From: Pseudoalteromonas sp. XMcav2-N
GTDB taxonomy: Bacteria; Pseudomonadota; Gammaproteobacteria; Enterobacterales; Alteromonadaceae
Reading direction: 5' to 3'
NCBI RefSeq assembly: GCF_024124545.1
Contig: NZ_JAMXSF010000003.1
Location: forward strand, 341,614 to 405,613
Length of the DNA stretch: 64,000 nucleotides
Of this stretch, positions 53,185-62,950 are shown in pieces; position 1 is the stretch's first letter, and the number at the start of each line of letters is the position of its first letter. The notes under the pieces were generated by a model. The model searched no databases and was not told where the DNA came from. It saw only the letters and a program-made list of their open reading frames with translations. A program made the position numbers and the translations under genes.

Positions 53185-54607
53185 CCCTTTGAATATTTAG
53201 CTTTTTCATTTTAGATCTCAGGGTGCTTTCAGGCATACCTAGCAGGGCTGCAGCACCTTGCTCACCTGCTACACGCCACTGGCAAAGATCAAGCACCGTT
53301 ACTATGTGCTCACGTTGAGCATGTTCAAGGGATAAATCCTGAGCTACAGCGACGCCACTGGTATTAGCTGCCAATGCCTGGGTCAGCCTCAATGTTCTGC
53401 CAGTCGTTAAAATGGCTTCACGTTCCAGAATATTTTGCAATTCGCGGATATTACCGGGCCAGTCATACGCCTGTAGTTTTGCCAGCGAAGACTTGGCAAT
53501 GCCCCGCAAATGCTTGCCCAAACGTGCATTGAGCCGGGATAGCATATTGGCACACAGTAGTGGAATGTCCTCCAGGCGTTCTCTGAGCGCGGGCACTTTG
53601 ATTGGAAAGACGTTCAGCCGATAATATAAGTCCATCCTGAATTCGCCTTTTTCGACCATTTGCCATAAGTCTCTGTTTGTGGCAGCTATGACACGAATGT
53701 CCACCGAAATCGTTTTGCTACCGCCAACACGTTCAAACTCCTGCTCCTGCAGCACTCTCAGTAGCTTACTCTGCGCTTCCAACGGTAACTCGCCAATTTC
53801 ATCCAAAAACAATGTTCCCTGATGTGCTAATTCAAAACGCCCCTTGCGTCTTTCATTCGCTCCTGTAAACGCCCCTTTTTCATGGCCAAATAACTCAGAT
53901 TCCAGCAAACTAGGCGAAAATGCTGCACAATTAACCCGTACAAAGGGCTGTGTGTTACGCAGGCTCAAGCGGTGCAGGTTACGTGCGACCAGCTCTTTAC
54001 CGGTGCCATTTTCACCCAAGATAAGGACGGTACTATCAGTCTGGCTCACCAGCTTGATCTGCTCGAGCATGGTCTGAAAAATATGACTCTGTCCTACCAG
54101 CCCCGAGTCTTGCCAGTCTTCATTGATCTCTGCAAGCAGGTAACTATTTTCCTCTTTAAGCTGTTCAGAAAGTGTCTGAACCTGTTCAAGTGCGTCCCTC
54201 AGTGCCTGCTCAGCTTCAACTTGTTTGGATATATCGCGAAATATCGCGACAGCACCTATTATCTGCTCATCTTTAAAAACCGGTGTTGAGGTATATTCTA
54301 CGGCAAAGCAACTGCCGTCTTTTCGCCAGAATACTTCATCAGTGACATGGCGGGTCTTGCCGTCAAACATAGTGCGATAAATCTGACAATGATCAGCAGG
54401 ATAAGGTGTGCCGTCTGCATAACTATGGTGGTGATACTGATGAATTTTCTTGCCCAGTAAATCATCCGCTGACCATCCGGTCATTTTTTCAGCAGCCGGA
54501 TTAATGAAAACCGCATTGCCGGACAGATCAAATCCATAGATCCCTTCGCCCACGGCATTAAGCAACAGGCGGGGATCATTCAAAAATTGTGCAATTACTG
54601 AAGACAT
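53171..54607 (-). CDS. PAS-domain sigma-54-dependent transcription activator
   Basis: A 478-residue enhancer-binding protein. N-terminal PAS domain (about 10-125: GEGIYGFDLSGNAVFINPAAEKMTGW), a helical linker, the AAA+ core with Walker A GENGTGKE (198-205), GAFTGA loop ESELFGHEKGAFTGA and Walker B GTLFLDEIGEL, then a Fis-type HTH at the C-terminus (AALLGMPESTLRSKMKKLN). It activates RpoN promoters in response to a signal, perhaps redox or a small ligand bound by PAS. Start supported by GAGGTAAGC. It stands upstream of ccoG on the same strand, but target genes are not shown. Confidence 0.93.
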   Translation of the reverse strand: MSSVIAQFLNDPRLLLNAVGEGIYGFDLSGNAVFINPAAEKMTGWSADDLLGKKIHQYHHHSYADGTPYPADHCQIYRTMFDGKTRHVTDEVFWRKDGSCFAVEYTSTPVFKDEQIIGAVAIFRDISKQVEAEQALRDALEQVQTLSEQLKEENSYLLAEINEDWQDSGLVGQSHIFQTMLEQIKLVSQTDSTVLILGENGTGKELVARNLHRLSLRNTQPFVRVNCAAFSPSLLESELFGHEKGAFTGANERRKGRFELAHQGTLFLDEIGELPLEAQSKLLRVLQEQEFERVGGSKTISVDIRVIAATNRDLWQMVEKGEFRMDLYYRLNVFPIKVPALRERLEDIPLLCANMLSRLNARLGKHLRGIAKSSLAKLQAYDWPGNIRELQNILEREAILTTGRTLRLTQALAANTSGVAVAQDLSLEHAQREHIVTVLDLCQWRVAGEQGAAALLGMPESTLRSKMKKLNIQRDREI

Positions 54608-54671
54608 AGCTTACCTCGTGACATTTCACGAGCTAATTTACCACGCCAGTCGTTGAAGAAAAACCGAAATA

Positions 54672-56015
54672 CTAACTCTTAAATAAGGACAGTGCCTGCG
54701 CATCAAAATGACTGAGATTGGGAAACAGTTCTGTTAATTCACTGTCGGCAAGACCAAACCAACGTGCAAGCGGCGCAAAATACTGCTCGTTACTGAACGC
54801 AGGGATCAGGCGCCCGCCGCCAACATCTTCGCTCCCATCAAGTCGTTGTGCCATCATAGCTCCGTGTACATCCCCTCCATTCACTGCGCCACCCAATACC
54901 AATTGGTTGCCCGCCCAACCATGATCTGTACCGTCACCATTCGAGGTCAAAGTGCGTCCAAAATCGGACATAGTAAATGTGGTCACCTGCTCTGTTAGGT
55001 TAAGTTCAGCCATTGCACTTTGAAATTCGACCATGCTTTGCGCCAGTCCTTCCAATAAAGCCGGATGGGTTGATTCCTGATTGTCGTGCGTATCAAAGCC
55101 ACCCATGGATACGAAGAAAATCTGCCGTTTAGCACCGAGCTGGGACTGAATGCTGATGGTTTTTGCAACTGCAGCGAGTTGCGCAGACAAGCTAGATTCA
55201 CCAAATTCGGTGGTTAAAGTCGGTGCCTGCTCAAGTAAGCTATTCATATGTAAGGTGTGATCAATAGAGCCATTCAACCTGCTCGCATAAGCTGCAGCTA
55301 AGGGGTGTGCAGCCTCACTAAATAAGGTTTGCATAACACGCCGCACATGTTCAACACGCGGTTCATAGCCACTCAATGCATTTATTTTACTTATCCCACT
55401 TTTACTTAGCGCAAAAGCACTGGTATTGGTACCTGTTTGCCAGGGATTAGCTCCATCAATTGTGATATTACTGCCAAATACCGTACCTTGATCCAGCCTC
55501 TCTAACAGCCTGGCACCCCAGCCGGTATTCAAAGTCTGTTTTTCCTGACCATGCATCCAAGTCGCTTGCTGATCATTATGGGAAAATAGATGCTGTGGCA
55601 GTGGAACGCTTTTAGCTTTGTATTGTGTCAAAGACGTTGGTGTAATTAATGTACCGACCCCCCCGACGAAAGCAAGCGATTGCTGTTCAAAGTGCGGCTG
55701 CAGTGCATTCAATGCCGGATGCAACCCCACACCACCTTCGAATTCACTTGTCGGATTGAGAACCGTTGCTCCCTGCACGGCCAGATTTTGTCTGCTTGCT
55801 TCATACCAGGCGCGTGGCTCACCACTCAGCGGCACCAACATATTCATCGAGTCATTGCCACCATATAGATACACACACACCAGTGCTTTATAGTTCGAAA
55901 AACTACGCGCCTGTATGCTGCCAGAGAGGGCCTGAAGCTGTAAACTGGTTAGCGCCGCCGCAGACATGCCGCCTTTCAGGCACAATGACAAAAAGTCTCT
56001 TCTGCTTTTGTTCAT
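54672..56015 (-). CDS. DUF1501 Tat-exported protein
   Basis: A 447-residue protein of family DUF1501 (sulfatase-like fold). A twin-arginine signal is visible (SRRDFLSLCLKGG). Core motifs include VCVYLYGGNDSMNMLVPL, FVSMGGFDTHDNQ and TFTMSDFGRTLTSNGDGTDHGWAG, the latter two likely metal-binding. Family function is unknown but it is almost always paired with DUF1800. GGAGG sits before the ATG, and the gene lies 12 bases after the DUF1800 gene. Confidence 0.92.
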   Translation of the reverse strand: MNKSRRDFLSLCLKGGMSAAALTSLQLQALSGSIQARSFSNYKALVCVYLYGGNDSMNMLVPLSGEPRAWYEASRQNLAVQGATVLNPTSEFEGGVGLHPALNALQPHFEQQSLAFVGGVGTLITPTSLTQYKAKSVPLPQHLFSHNDQQATWMHGQEKQTLNTGWGARLLERLDQGTVFGSNITIDGANPWQTGTNTSAFALSKSGISKINALSGYEPRVEHVRRVMQTLFSEAAHPLAAAYASRLNGSIDHTLHMNSLLEQAPTLTTEFGESSLSAQLAAVAKTISIQSQLGAKRQIFFVSMGGFDTHDNQESTHPALLEGLAQSMVEFQSAMAELNLTEQVTTFTMSDFGRTLTSNGDGTDHGWAGNQLVLGGAVNGGDVHGAMMAQRLDGSEDVGGGRLIPAFSNEQYFAPLARWFGLADSELTELFPNLSHFDAQALSLFKS

Positions 56016-56027
56016 CTTCTTTGCCTC

Positions 56028-58076
56028 CTAATACTGCACATTAAATTCAGGTGATAACGACACCATGAACAAAAGCTGTCCAACCCTGTCTGCGGCACTC
56101 TTATTGCTGAAGTATTCGTCCAGCTCAATCAGGGCATTTCGAGTCGACTCTGACATATTGCCGGCAAAATACAGCACGTTGTATCTGTTAAGCAAAGCGC
56201 TCAGACCGTTTGACTCCAGCAAAGTAATATCACTGTGGCCATACAGGTAAATCGCTGATGGATTCAAGGTCGTGTGGCGCTCTGCCATTCGCCATATTAG
56301 GTCACTATATTGTTGATTTAGAGTGCCTATCATAGCTGCATCATTGGCTATCTGTAATTCAGGCGCAAATAACCCCTGGGCGCTGAGCTCTGCCGGTTGG
56401 TGATCAGGCCGGAAAAAATTAAATACTGATGGTGATAACATCGGACCCTGACCATACCTGTCATCGAGGTTCCAGGTGAAATAGTTACCTTCTTCGCTGT
56501 GGGCGTTCAATGTGCGCCACATCTGAACACCTTTTAGCAGTGGCTCCTTGATTTTACCCTGATAGGTAAGTACCGAACCATATCGCCGGGCTTCGTCATC
56601 GAGGTATATTGCGCGGACCACCGCGCTCAAATCCCCTCTAACGCCGTTGCCATTGTCATTAAACACCTCTGCTACCCGTTCAACATACTGAGCAGAAGGG
56701 TTGGAGGTGATCAAACGTTGGATCAGTTGCTTGCTGATAAAAGGGCCCACATTAGGATGGTTGAACAAGTTATCCAACGCCATCTGCATAGACTCTTCAG
56801 GTCCAACTCCGGCAGGGATCACAACACCATTTAACAGCGTTTTTTCAAGCGCGGAGTGATATTCCGGAAATGCCTGCATAGGCAGAGAGAAGTTTCGGCT
56901 CGGGCGATTCCAGCGTGCTGAAAAAGCAAAGGTCCAGCCGGTAAATACCCGGGCAAACCCGGTGATTTCCTGCTGCGAATAAGTAGCAATGGGCTGATTA
57001 CCTTCGTCCAGCTTCACAGTGCCATCCTGGTTTAGCACTTCAAGCCCAATAGTGAATAGCTGCATGACTTCACGCGCGTAGTTTTCATCAGGGCGGATAT
57101 TCCGTTCAGGATCCGCTTTTTCGTTGCCCAGATGACTCAGGTAGGTCCCCATCACAGGAGACAAGGTTACGGCTTCCAGCAAACTACGGTAGTTACCAAA
57201 CGCATGTTCAAGCAATAAATCGTAGTATGCCAGCATCCCTTCTGGCTCACCTTTAAGTGCATTGTTTGCATCAGAAACCACGAATATTTCACTTAAAGCG
57301 AAGGCTACTCGCTGTCTGAGCTGGTCGTCGGCATGCAAAGTGGCCTTCCACCAGGCATCTATGCGGTTGATTTGATATGGGGCATCCCTTTCTGGATAGT
57401 TCTCCAGTAATGGCGAGTGATAAGTTGCCGGCAAGGCCATTTGGTCAGCTAACCACTGCTCTTCACTCATGCCAGTTGCTGCATTCACTTCTTCAAGTGT
57501 CGGTCCCATCGTGCCCTGATGCAGAAGCATGGCTGCCTGTATATCAGACATTGCATTGCTGGCGTAGATCTCGATTCCTGTTGTTGTTTCAGCGCCCTGA
57601 GCATCCGTAACGGTCACAGAAAATTGATAGTTATCAGCTTGAGCCTGATAGGTTTCAGGCAAGGTTACGGTGAGAGTTGGGCCAGTAACATCGCCCAGCT
57701 CTACTGGAGGTCCGGTAAGTTGTTTCCAAAGGTAACTAAATGAGGTGTCCTGAGGATCTGCAACGTGTGCAGATAAAGTCAACGGCGCCCCCTTAACGAC
57801 CTCGGGTTGATCAATAGAGACTTCTACCTCAGGGGGCGCATTTTGTGGCTCGGAGTCGCCACCCCCCTCTCCCAGATCACCAGATGGATCGACTGCACCA
57901 CCAGAATTGTCATCTGAAGGCGAATCTGTCCCACCAGAGGGCTGCTGGCCGTTGTTTGCATTCGCTGTCGTATTAGATGAATTGTTATCAGTGGCACCAC
58001 CACTGTCAGAGGAGCCACCACCGCAGGCGACGAGAGTTGTCAGGCAAAAAGCGACCAGACCAAGGTGTACGTTCAT
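56028..58076 (-). CDS. DUF1800 lipoprotein with PKD-like domain
   Basis: A 682-residue exported lipoprotein (lipobox TTLVACGGG). A Ser/Gly/Asp/Asn-rich linker (residues 20-80) leads to a PKD/Ig-like domain (about 85-175: PPEVEVSIDQPEVVKGAPLT to FSVTVTDAQG) and then the DUF1800 domain (LLHQGTMGPTLEEV, RQRVAFALSEIFVVSD, NYAREVMQLFTIGLEVLN). Start at the ATG of 58076; the GTG five codons earlier is also open. Pairs with the DUF1501 gene 12 bases downstream. Probably a cell-surface system of unknown role. Confidence 0.9.
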   Translation of the reverse strand: MNVHLGLVAFCLTTLVACGGGSSDSGGATDNNSSNTTANANNGQQPSGGTDSPSDDNSGGAVDPSGDLGEGGGDSEPQNAPPEVEVSIDQPEVVKGAPLTLSAHVADPQDTSFSYLWKQLTGPPVELGDVTGPTLTVTLPETYQAQADNYQFSVTVTDAQGAETTTGIEIYASNAMSDIQAAMLLHQGTMGPTLEEVNAATGMSEEQWLADQMALPATYHSPLLENYPERDAPYQINRIDAWWKATLHADDQLRQRVAFALSEIFVVSDANNALKGEPEGMLAYYDLLLEHAFGNYRSLLEAVTLSPVMGTYLSHLGNEKADPERNIRPDENYAREVMQLFTIGLEVLNQDGTVKLDEGNQPIATYSQQEITGFARVFTGWTFAFSARWNRPSRNFSLPMQAFPEYHSALEKTLLNGVVIPAGVGPEESMQMALDNLFNHPNVGPFISKQLIQRLITSNPSAQYVERVAEVFNDNGNGVRGDLSAVVRAIYLDDEARRYGSVLTYQGKIKEPLLKGVQMWRTLNAHSEEGNYFTWNLDDRYGQGPMLSPSVFNFFRPDHQPAELSAQGLFAPELQIANDAAMIGTLNQQYSDLIWRMAERHTTLNPSAIYLYGHSDITLLESNGLSALLNRYNVLYFAGNMSESTRNALIELDEYFSNKSAADRVGQLLFMVSLSPEFNVQY

Positions 58077-58149
58077 AATTGCAGAGTCCACAATGACACT
58101 TAGTACTTTTATAACAGTAACAGAACAAAATACATATACTAAATTACTA

Positions 58150-59103
58150 TTATTCTCTGAACGCCCTCATACTAATCTGGAAGTGTTTCTTAAACTGTTT
58201 CGCCAGCGCTTGCGGGTCCTGGTAGCCGACCTTATACGCGATCTGCTCCTGAGATAAAGTAGAACCAGCCAGTAGATGTTTGGATTTCTCCAGCCGTACC
58301 AGGCGAACGTAGTCCATGGGAGTCATGCCTACGTGTTGTTTGAAACGCCGGATCAAAGTACGCTCTGACATATACACCGCGCCTGCCAGAGTTTTCAGAC
58401 TCAAGGTCTCGTTGAGCTTTTCATCGATAAGTGATTGTACCGCTCTGACTTGTTCATCTGCATGATCCAGTAGCACACTAAGCCTGATAAACTGATTTTG
58501 ATTTGCCGACTTTTGCGGAATTGCCAGCCAGGAGGCTATTTGCTCCGCGACCTCTTGTCCTGCCATATCGCTGATAAAGGTCAGGATCAGGTGTAAGTAA
58601 CTGTGTGCCGCCCCAGCTGTGTAAACGTTATCACTACGAAACACTATTTCATCTGCTTTAAAGTCTATATGCGGAAAGTACTTGGCAAAAAATGGCGCTA
58701 ACCACCAACTTGCGGTAACCCTGTGTTCGTTAAGCAATCCTGTTGCTGCCAGATAAGCAACACCGCAACAGCCCGCTAAATGATAGCGGCAACCGTTGAG
58801 TGTATTATCAAGCCCATTAAGCGCCTGTGTTACCTCTCTGCATTGCTTCCACAAGGTATCAGACCCGCTGTACTGAGCCCCCACCCAAACAATGGCATCG
58901 TAATCTCTTAGCTCAGTCAAAGTGGCATCACAGTGGATCGTCAGCCCCTGGCTACTGGCAACCTGAAGCTCGCTGCTCAGTGCTGCAATTTTCCAGGTGA
59001 AAAATTGCCTGCCCATTACCTGATTAGCCACGTTGAAGATGTCTATTACACCAGTTAATGCGCTGGCGAATACTTTAGGAGGACACAAAAGTAAAACCTG
59101 CAT
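58150..59103 (-). CDS. GlxA-type AraC-family regulator with DJ-1/PfpI domain
   Basis: A 317-residue transcription regulator. N-terminal DJ-1/PfpI-like domain (about 1-180) with the cysteine region LAGCCGVAYLAATGLL, and a C-terminal AraC HTH (LAGAVYMSERTLIRRFKQHVGMTPMDYVR, KVGYQDPQALAKQFKKHF). Members of this type control catabolic genes. The DUF1800 gene is downstream on the same strand and the MAPEG gene is divergent, 97 bases away. Confidence 0.9.
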   Translation of the reverse strand: MQVLLLCPPKVFASALTGVIDIFNVANQVMGRQFFTWKIAALSSELQVASSQGLTIHCDATLTELRDYDAIVWVGAQYSGSDTLWKQCREVTQALNGLDNTLNGCRYHLAGCCGVAYLAATGLLNEHRVTASWWLAPFFAKYFPHIDFKADEIVFRSDNVYTAGAAHSYLHLILTFISDMAGQEVAEQIASWLAIPQKSANQNQFIRLSVLLDHADEQVRAVQSLIDEKLNETLSLKTLAGAVYMSERTLIRRFKQHVGMTPMDYVRLVRLEKSKHLLAGSTLSQEQIAYKVGYQDPQALAKQFKKHFQISMRAFRE

Positions 59104-59200
59104 GTCATTTTTAACCTGAAATTAGTCAATATTGACACAGTAACTTATCGCTTGCCTCAGATAAAGTAAAACCAGTCTTAATTAAAAAAGGAACAACCCA

Positions 59201-59608
59201 ATGTGGATCCATATCCCTATCTTTTTCTTAGTGTTACTTTACACCTTATTGTGGTTTACCACTGCCACCTTGCGTATTCGGGCAGTCTACCAACGGAAAA
59301 TATCTCTGACAGACATACGCTTTGTCAGTAAAGAAGGCTTTCCTGAACGGATAAGGCTATTAACCAACAGCTATGACAATCAGTTCCAGCTGCCAGTCTT
59401 GTTTATTTGTCTGTTACTCCTGCTGCACGTTCAGGGGATTCAAAACCAAATTTGGTATGTGTACAGCACCGTATTTGTTGCAGCGCGATATTGGCATTGC
59501 TACGAGCATATACTTGGGCACAATCTGAAAATGCGCACACTGGCTTTTGCCCTTGGCAGTATCACCCTGTTCGTTGCCTGGTTTACCCTGCTGTTCCAAT
59601 CGCTTTAA
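59201..59608 (+). CDS. MAPEG-family membrane protein
   Basis: A 135-residue protein with four TM segments, of the MAPEG family (eicosanoid/glutathione metabolism). It shows the family's RLLTNSYDNQFQLPVLFICLLLLL and YWHCYEHILGHN segments, although the usual R-x-H-x-N block is changed to RYWHCYEH. Bacterial members are mostly of unknown function. AGGA precedes the ATG. Confidence 0.82.
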   Translation: MWIHIPIFFLVLLYTLLWFTTATLRIRAVYQRKISLTDIRFVSKEGFPERIRLLTNSYDNQFQLPVLFICLLLLLHVQGIQNQIWYVYSTVFVAARYWHCYEHILGHNLKMRTLAFALGSITLFVAWFTLLFQSL

Positions 59609-59648
59609 GTAGCCTTTTTTGGACTAGTCATATGTTGAAAATGTCATT

Positions 59649-60437
59649 ATGATCAGACCGATAGAGCAGCCACAGACACTTTCTGTGGCTGATGTAGTCT
59701 CCATTCATTCGGAAATATATTCAGTGGCTAATTTTGCAACTCACTTTAAAGCATCCGTGGTGGTGAGCGCCGCCGCTTCATCCGTTATACTGGCAACCAA
59801 CCTGGCAGGCCTCAACGATATGCTTGTGTTATTTATCGTTGGCTCGTTAGCGGGATTACTCCCCGACCTTGATGCCGATAAATCACGCTCTTTAAACAGT
59901 TTGTTTTCAATTTTCGCGCTTTGCACTGCAATCAGCCTGCCCCTGGCCATCGAGTTTAATTCATTGCTCACCATTTGGTTGTCGGGGTTTGGCATCTATT
60001 TGCTTTTCATGTACGCCCTGAAACCTATCTTCGAAAGCTATACCATTCACCGCGGCGCAAGCCACTCACTATTGTCTGTGATAATGTTTGCCGTTATCGC
60101 GGTTAACATGCCCTTATTTTTGGGTAAAGCGCTGCCTTTTGCGCTGCTATGCGGTGTAATGGTCACGCTCGGCATGTTGACCCACCTGATCCTGGATGAG
60201 TGTTACGCGGTGGATATTAATAATAACGAACTGAAATCTTCGTTTGGCAGCGCGCTTAAACCGGTTGCAACCAGTGCTCCGCTGGCATCAATCCTTCAAT
60301 TAATCGTGGTACTACTGGGTAGCTATTTGCTTCACCCTCATTACGAGAGCATACCTGAAGTTATCCAGCACTGGCAAAACAGGCTATCTAATCTGCCTTT
60401 ACTGCCGGATCTGGACACACTAAAACAATTTTACTAA
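59649..60437 (+). CDS. Membrane-bound metal-dependent hydrolase, YdjM/DUF457 family
   Basis: A 262-residue inner-membrane protein of the YdjM (LexA-binding membrane hydrolase) type. Motifs: SLAGLLPDLDADKS, IHRGASHSLLSV and HLILDECYAVD supply the His/Asp metal-site residues. The family is often LexA-linked, but I see no CTGT-N8-ACAG SOS box in the short spacer before it. It lies 40 bases after the MAPEG gene and converges with the chitinase at a shared terminator. Confidence 0.82.
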   Translation: MIRPIEQPQTLSVADVVSIHSEIYSVANFATHFKASVVVSAAASSVILATNLAGLNDMLVLFIVGSLAGLLPDLDADKSRSLNSLFSIFALCTAISLPLAIEFNSLLTIWLSGFGIYLLFMYALKPIFESYTIHRGASHSLLSVIMFAVIAVNMPLFLGKALPFALLCGVMVTLGMLTHLILDECYAVDINNNELKSSFGSALKPVATSAPLASILQLIVVLLGSYLLHPHYESIPEVIQHWQNRLSNLPLLPDLDTLKQFY

Positions 60438-60438
60438 A

Positions 60439-60477
60439 CACAGAGTTCAGCAGCTGCATTTGCCGCTGAACTCTGTG
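60439..60477. terminator. Bidirectional terminator between converging genes
   Basis: A perfect 13-bp inverted repeat (arm CACAGAGTTCAGC, 13-base spacer that can pair further) between the YdjM-like and chitinase genes. T-rich DNA is limited, so strength is uncertain, but position and stem length fit. Confidence 0.65.
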
Positions 60478-60489
60478 ATTATTGATGAA

Positions 60490-61902
60490 TTACTGACAGC
60501 TATAACTGGGGGCCAGGCCTTTTGCAACTTCCCATTTTGCAGTGAGCAATGAAGCTGCTCCCTTGCTGTCATGAGACAACTCCCAGTTCATAATACCGCC
60601 CGCGTTTAGCTTGGCATACTCAGTTTTTGCTCGAATGGTTGGAATACCGTTGTAATAACTGCTGCCATCTGTATCCCGACAGGCGTTCGCTGGGTTTTCC
60701 TGCACCAATGTCCGATATGCCTTCCAGGTTGGGCGCGCATAAAACGGCACACCTAAAACTGTTTTCTCTTTGCTCAGACCACGGCTCTGCCAGTATGCAA
60801 TAGAGTCTTTGGCATACTGCATCGACGCATGGTTGCCATTGTTCGCGTCGTAAGCCATCAGGTTCAGAAAATCGATATCCTGGAATACAGACTCCAGAAC
60901 CCCACCGCCTGTATAGCCTAACGCAACAACCGCAGCGGTCAGGAACTTACCACGAGCACGTAACTCTGCGCTTAACTCCTTCATCAACAACGCATAGTTA
61001 TTAGCAGAGGTGCCAGGATCCGGATATTCCCAGTCCATATCTACACCATCCAGATTATGCAGCTCTACGAAGGCCACTACTTCACGTACAAACGTCGCGC
61101 GACCTTGCGCTGACGCCGCAAATGTTTCGAATGCGCTGTCATCGCCACCATTCCAGCCACCTATGGCAATGCCAACTTTTACATTGTTTGCATGCGCAGA
61201 GTTTACCAGCGCTGTCATTTTGTTCAAATTTTCAAGAGGCTGAAGCGTGCCATCCGCGTTAGGTAATAAGAACGAGTAATTGATATGCGTCAGTTTATCA
61301 AACTGGATATCGCTGAGTGCCCCCTGCCAGCTTGGGAAGTAGCCGACAATTTTAAAATTAGGATCACCCGGAGGAAAATCATCGGCAGCGACTGTAAAGT
61401 TTATTGCACTGGACTCCCCTCTGCCGCCTGCGGCATCGACTGCAAATACCTGTAACTGATGGCTACCTAGTCCTTGCGCTTGCCAGGGTACAGAATACGG
61501 CGCGGTATTGTCTGTCGCAATCAGCGTTCCATCGATAAAGAATTCAGCCCGCTCAATCGCAACATTCTGCGGATGAGAAACAGATGCAGCCAGATCAACC
61601 GGCGTCCCGATAATAATGCTCGCATTGTTGCTCGGTGAGGTGACCGTTACTAATGGTACCGGATCAGTTGCATCGCAGTTACCATCCTTATTCCACACAG
61701 CATAAGTAGTAGAATTATTCGCCGGGTTTTGATTCTGAGTCCACCATTTTGCGGTATAACTCACAGACTGATAAGTAACTGAGTCCCCTTTGGTATACAC
61801 ATTCTGAGCTTGCCATTCAGCTAAGCTGCTACAGTCCACCGCAAGCGCGACTTCCATCGCACCAAGCAATGGCAACGCTATTAATAAGTTTTTATATTTC
61901 AT
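60490..61902 (-). CDS. Secreted GH18 chitinase with N-terminal chitin-binding module
   Basis: A 470-residue secreted enzyme that cleaves chitin. After a signal peptide (MKYKNLLIALPLLGAMEVALA), residues 22-70 form a CBM5/12 chitin-binding module (WQAQNVYTKGDSVTYQSVSYTAKWWTQ). An Ig-like domain (about 85-175) follows, and the GH18 barrel starts near 185 (FKIVGYFPSW). The catalytic motif is DGVDMDWEYP with Glu292 as acid. MAYDANNG and GGIMNWELSHD are further GH18 features. Start at the ATG of 61902 because GGAAAAGG lies just upstream; an ATG 12 bases earlier lacks a site. Confidence 0.93.
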   Translation of the reverse strand: MKYKNLLIALPLLGAMEVALAVDCSSLAEWQAQNVYTKGDSVTYQSVSYTAKWWTQNQNPANNSTTYAVWNKDGNCDATDPVPLVTVTSPSNNASIIIGTPVDLAASVSHPQNVAIERAEFFIDGTLIATDNTAPYSVPWQAQGLGSHQLQVFAVDAAGGRGESSAINFTVAADDFPPGDPNFKIVGYFPSWQGALSDIQFDKLTHINYSFLLPNADGTLQPLENLNKMTALVNSAHANNVKVGIAIGGWNGGDDSAFETFAASAQGRATFVREVVAFVELHNLDGVDMDWEYPDPGTSANNYALLMKELSAELRARGKFLTAAVVALGYTGGGVLESVFQDIDFLNLMAYDANNGNHASMQYAKDSIAYWQSRGLSKEKTVLGVPFYARPTWKAYRTLVQENPANACRDTDGSSYYNGIPTIRAKTEYAKLNAGGIMNWELSHDSKGAASLLTAKWEVAKGLAPSYSCQ

Positions 61903-62400
61903 TACCTTTTCCATGTTGTATTTGTCGGCAAACGCAGGCTGCGCCGACGTTTTAAGAGTTGATGGCCTGCCCTCTCAGAGTAACAGAGCGAACAAAAATC
62001 ATACAAACAACATATTCTGCGACCTTAGTCTAATAGCAAGCTGTAAAGGCGCATCTAAGCGACAGAGTGATAGGAGGCACTTTCAGTGAACACAGATCCA
62101 CTTGTGTTATAAAAAGGAGCATGTTTGAGTAGGTGTATTTGGCATACGTACAGTGTGTTTTTCCTGCAGCGGCTCCAGGTTTACCCTGCTTTACCACACC
62201 GCCAACAGCAACTCCGTTGTCATTCCGCACGCGATGCGGGAGCTGTTTAAACCTGTTTTTCGGTGCTGAGTAGGTTTGCTCCGGTGTATTTGTCATGCCT
62301 ACGATGTAGCCTTCCAGCAGCGACTCCAGGTTTACCCTGCTCTACCACACTGCCAACAGCAACTCCGTCGTCATCCCGCACGCGATGCGGGATGACGGTA

Positions 62401-62495
62401 GTGTAGATCTGTTTGAATGGAGAAATACATGACACTTCGTCACAAATCGCTCTATACATCATGAAAGCAAGGAGTATGTTTGAGCCGGCGTATTT
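62401..62495. repeat. 95-bp repeat, copy 1
   Basis: Begins GTGTAGATCT and ends near GCGTATTT. Nearly identical to 62704-62798 and 62856-62950; only single-base differences were seen. Confidence 0.85.
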
Positions 62496-62703
62496 ACTAT
62501 ACGTAAAGTGTGGATTTCCAGCAGCGACTCCAGGTTTACCCAGCTCTACCATACTTCCAACAACAACTCCGTCGTCATCCCGCACGCGATGCGGGATCCA
62601 TTTAAACCTGTTTTTCAGTTCTGAGTAGGTTTGTTCCGGTGTATTTGTCATACGTACGGTGTGGTCTGTTGGTAGATCCCGCATCAAGTGCGAGATGGCG
62701 GTA

Positions 62704-62798
62704 GTGTAGATCTGTTTGAGTGGAGAAATACATGACACTTCGTCACAAATCGCTCTATACATCATGAAAGCAAGGAGTATGTTTGAGCCGGCGTATTT
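62704..62798. repeat. 95-bp repeat, copy 2
   Basis: Same 95-base block as copy 1 with GAGTGG in place of GAATGG. Preceded by a palindrome of the TCAAG-loop type. Confidence 0.85.
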
Positions 62799-62855
62799 GT
62801 CATACGTACGGAGTGGTCTGTTGGTAGATCCCGCATCAAGTGCGGGATGACGGCA

Positions 62856-62950
62856 GTGTAGATCTGGTTGAATGGAGAAATACATGACACTTCGTCACAA
62901 ATCGCTCTATACATCATGAAAGCAAGGAGTATGTTTGAGCCGGCGTATTT
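62856..62950. repeat. 95-bp repeat, copy 3
   Basis: Same block with CTGGTTG in place of CTGTTTG. The spacing between copies 2 and 3 (152 bases) is much shorter than between copies 1 and 2 (303 bases). Confidence 0.85.

Noticed and set aside
54231..54249. Direct repeat ATATCGCGAA-ATATCGCGA inside the sigma-54 activator gene
   Set aside because: It encodes the normal PAS end (AIFRDIS) and is likely a coding coincidence.
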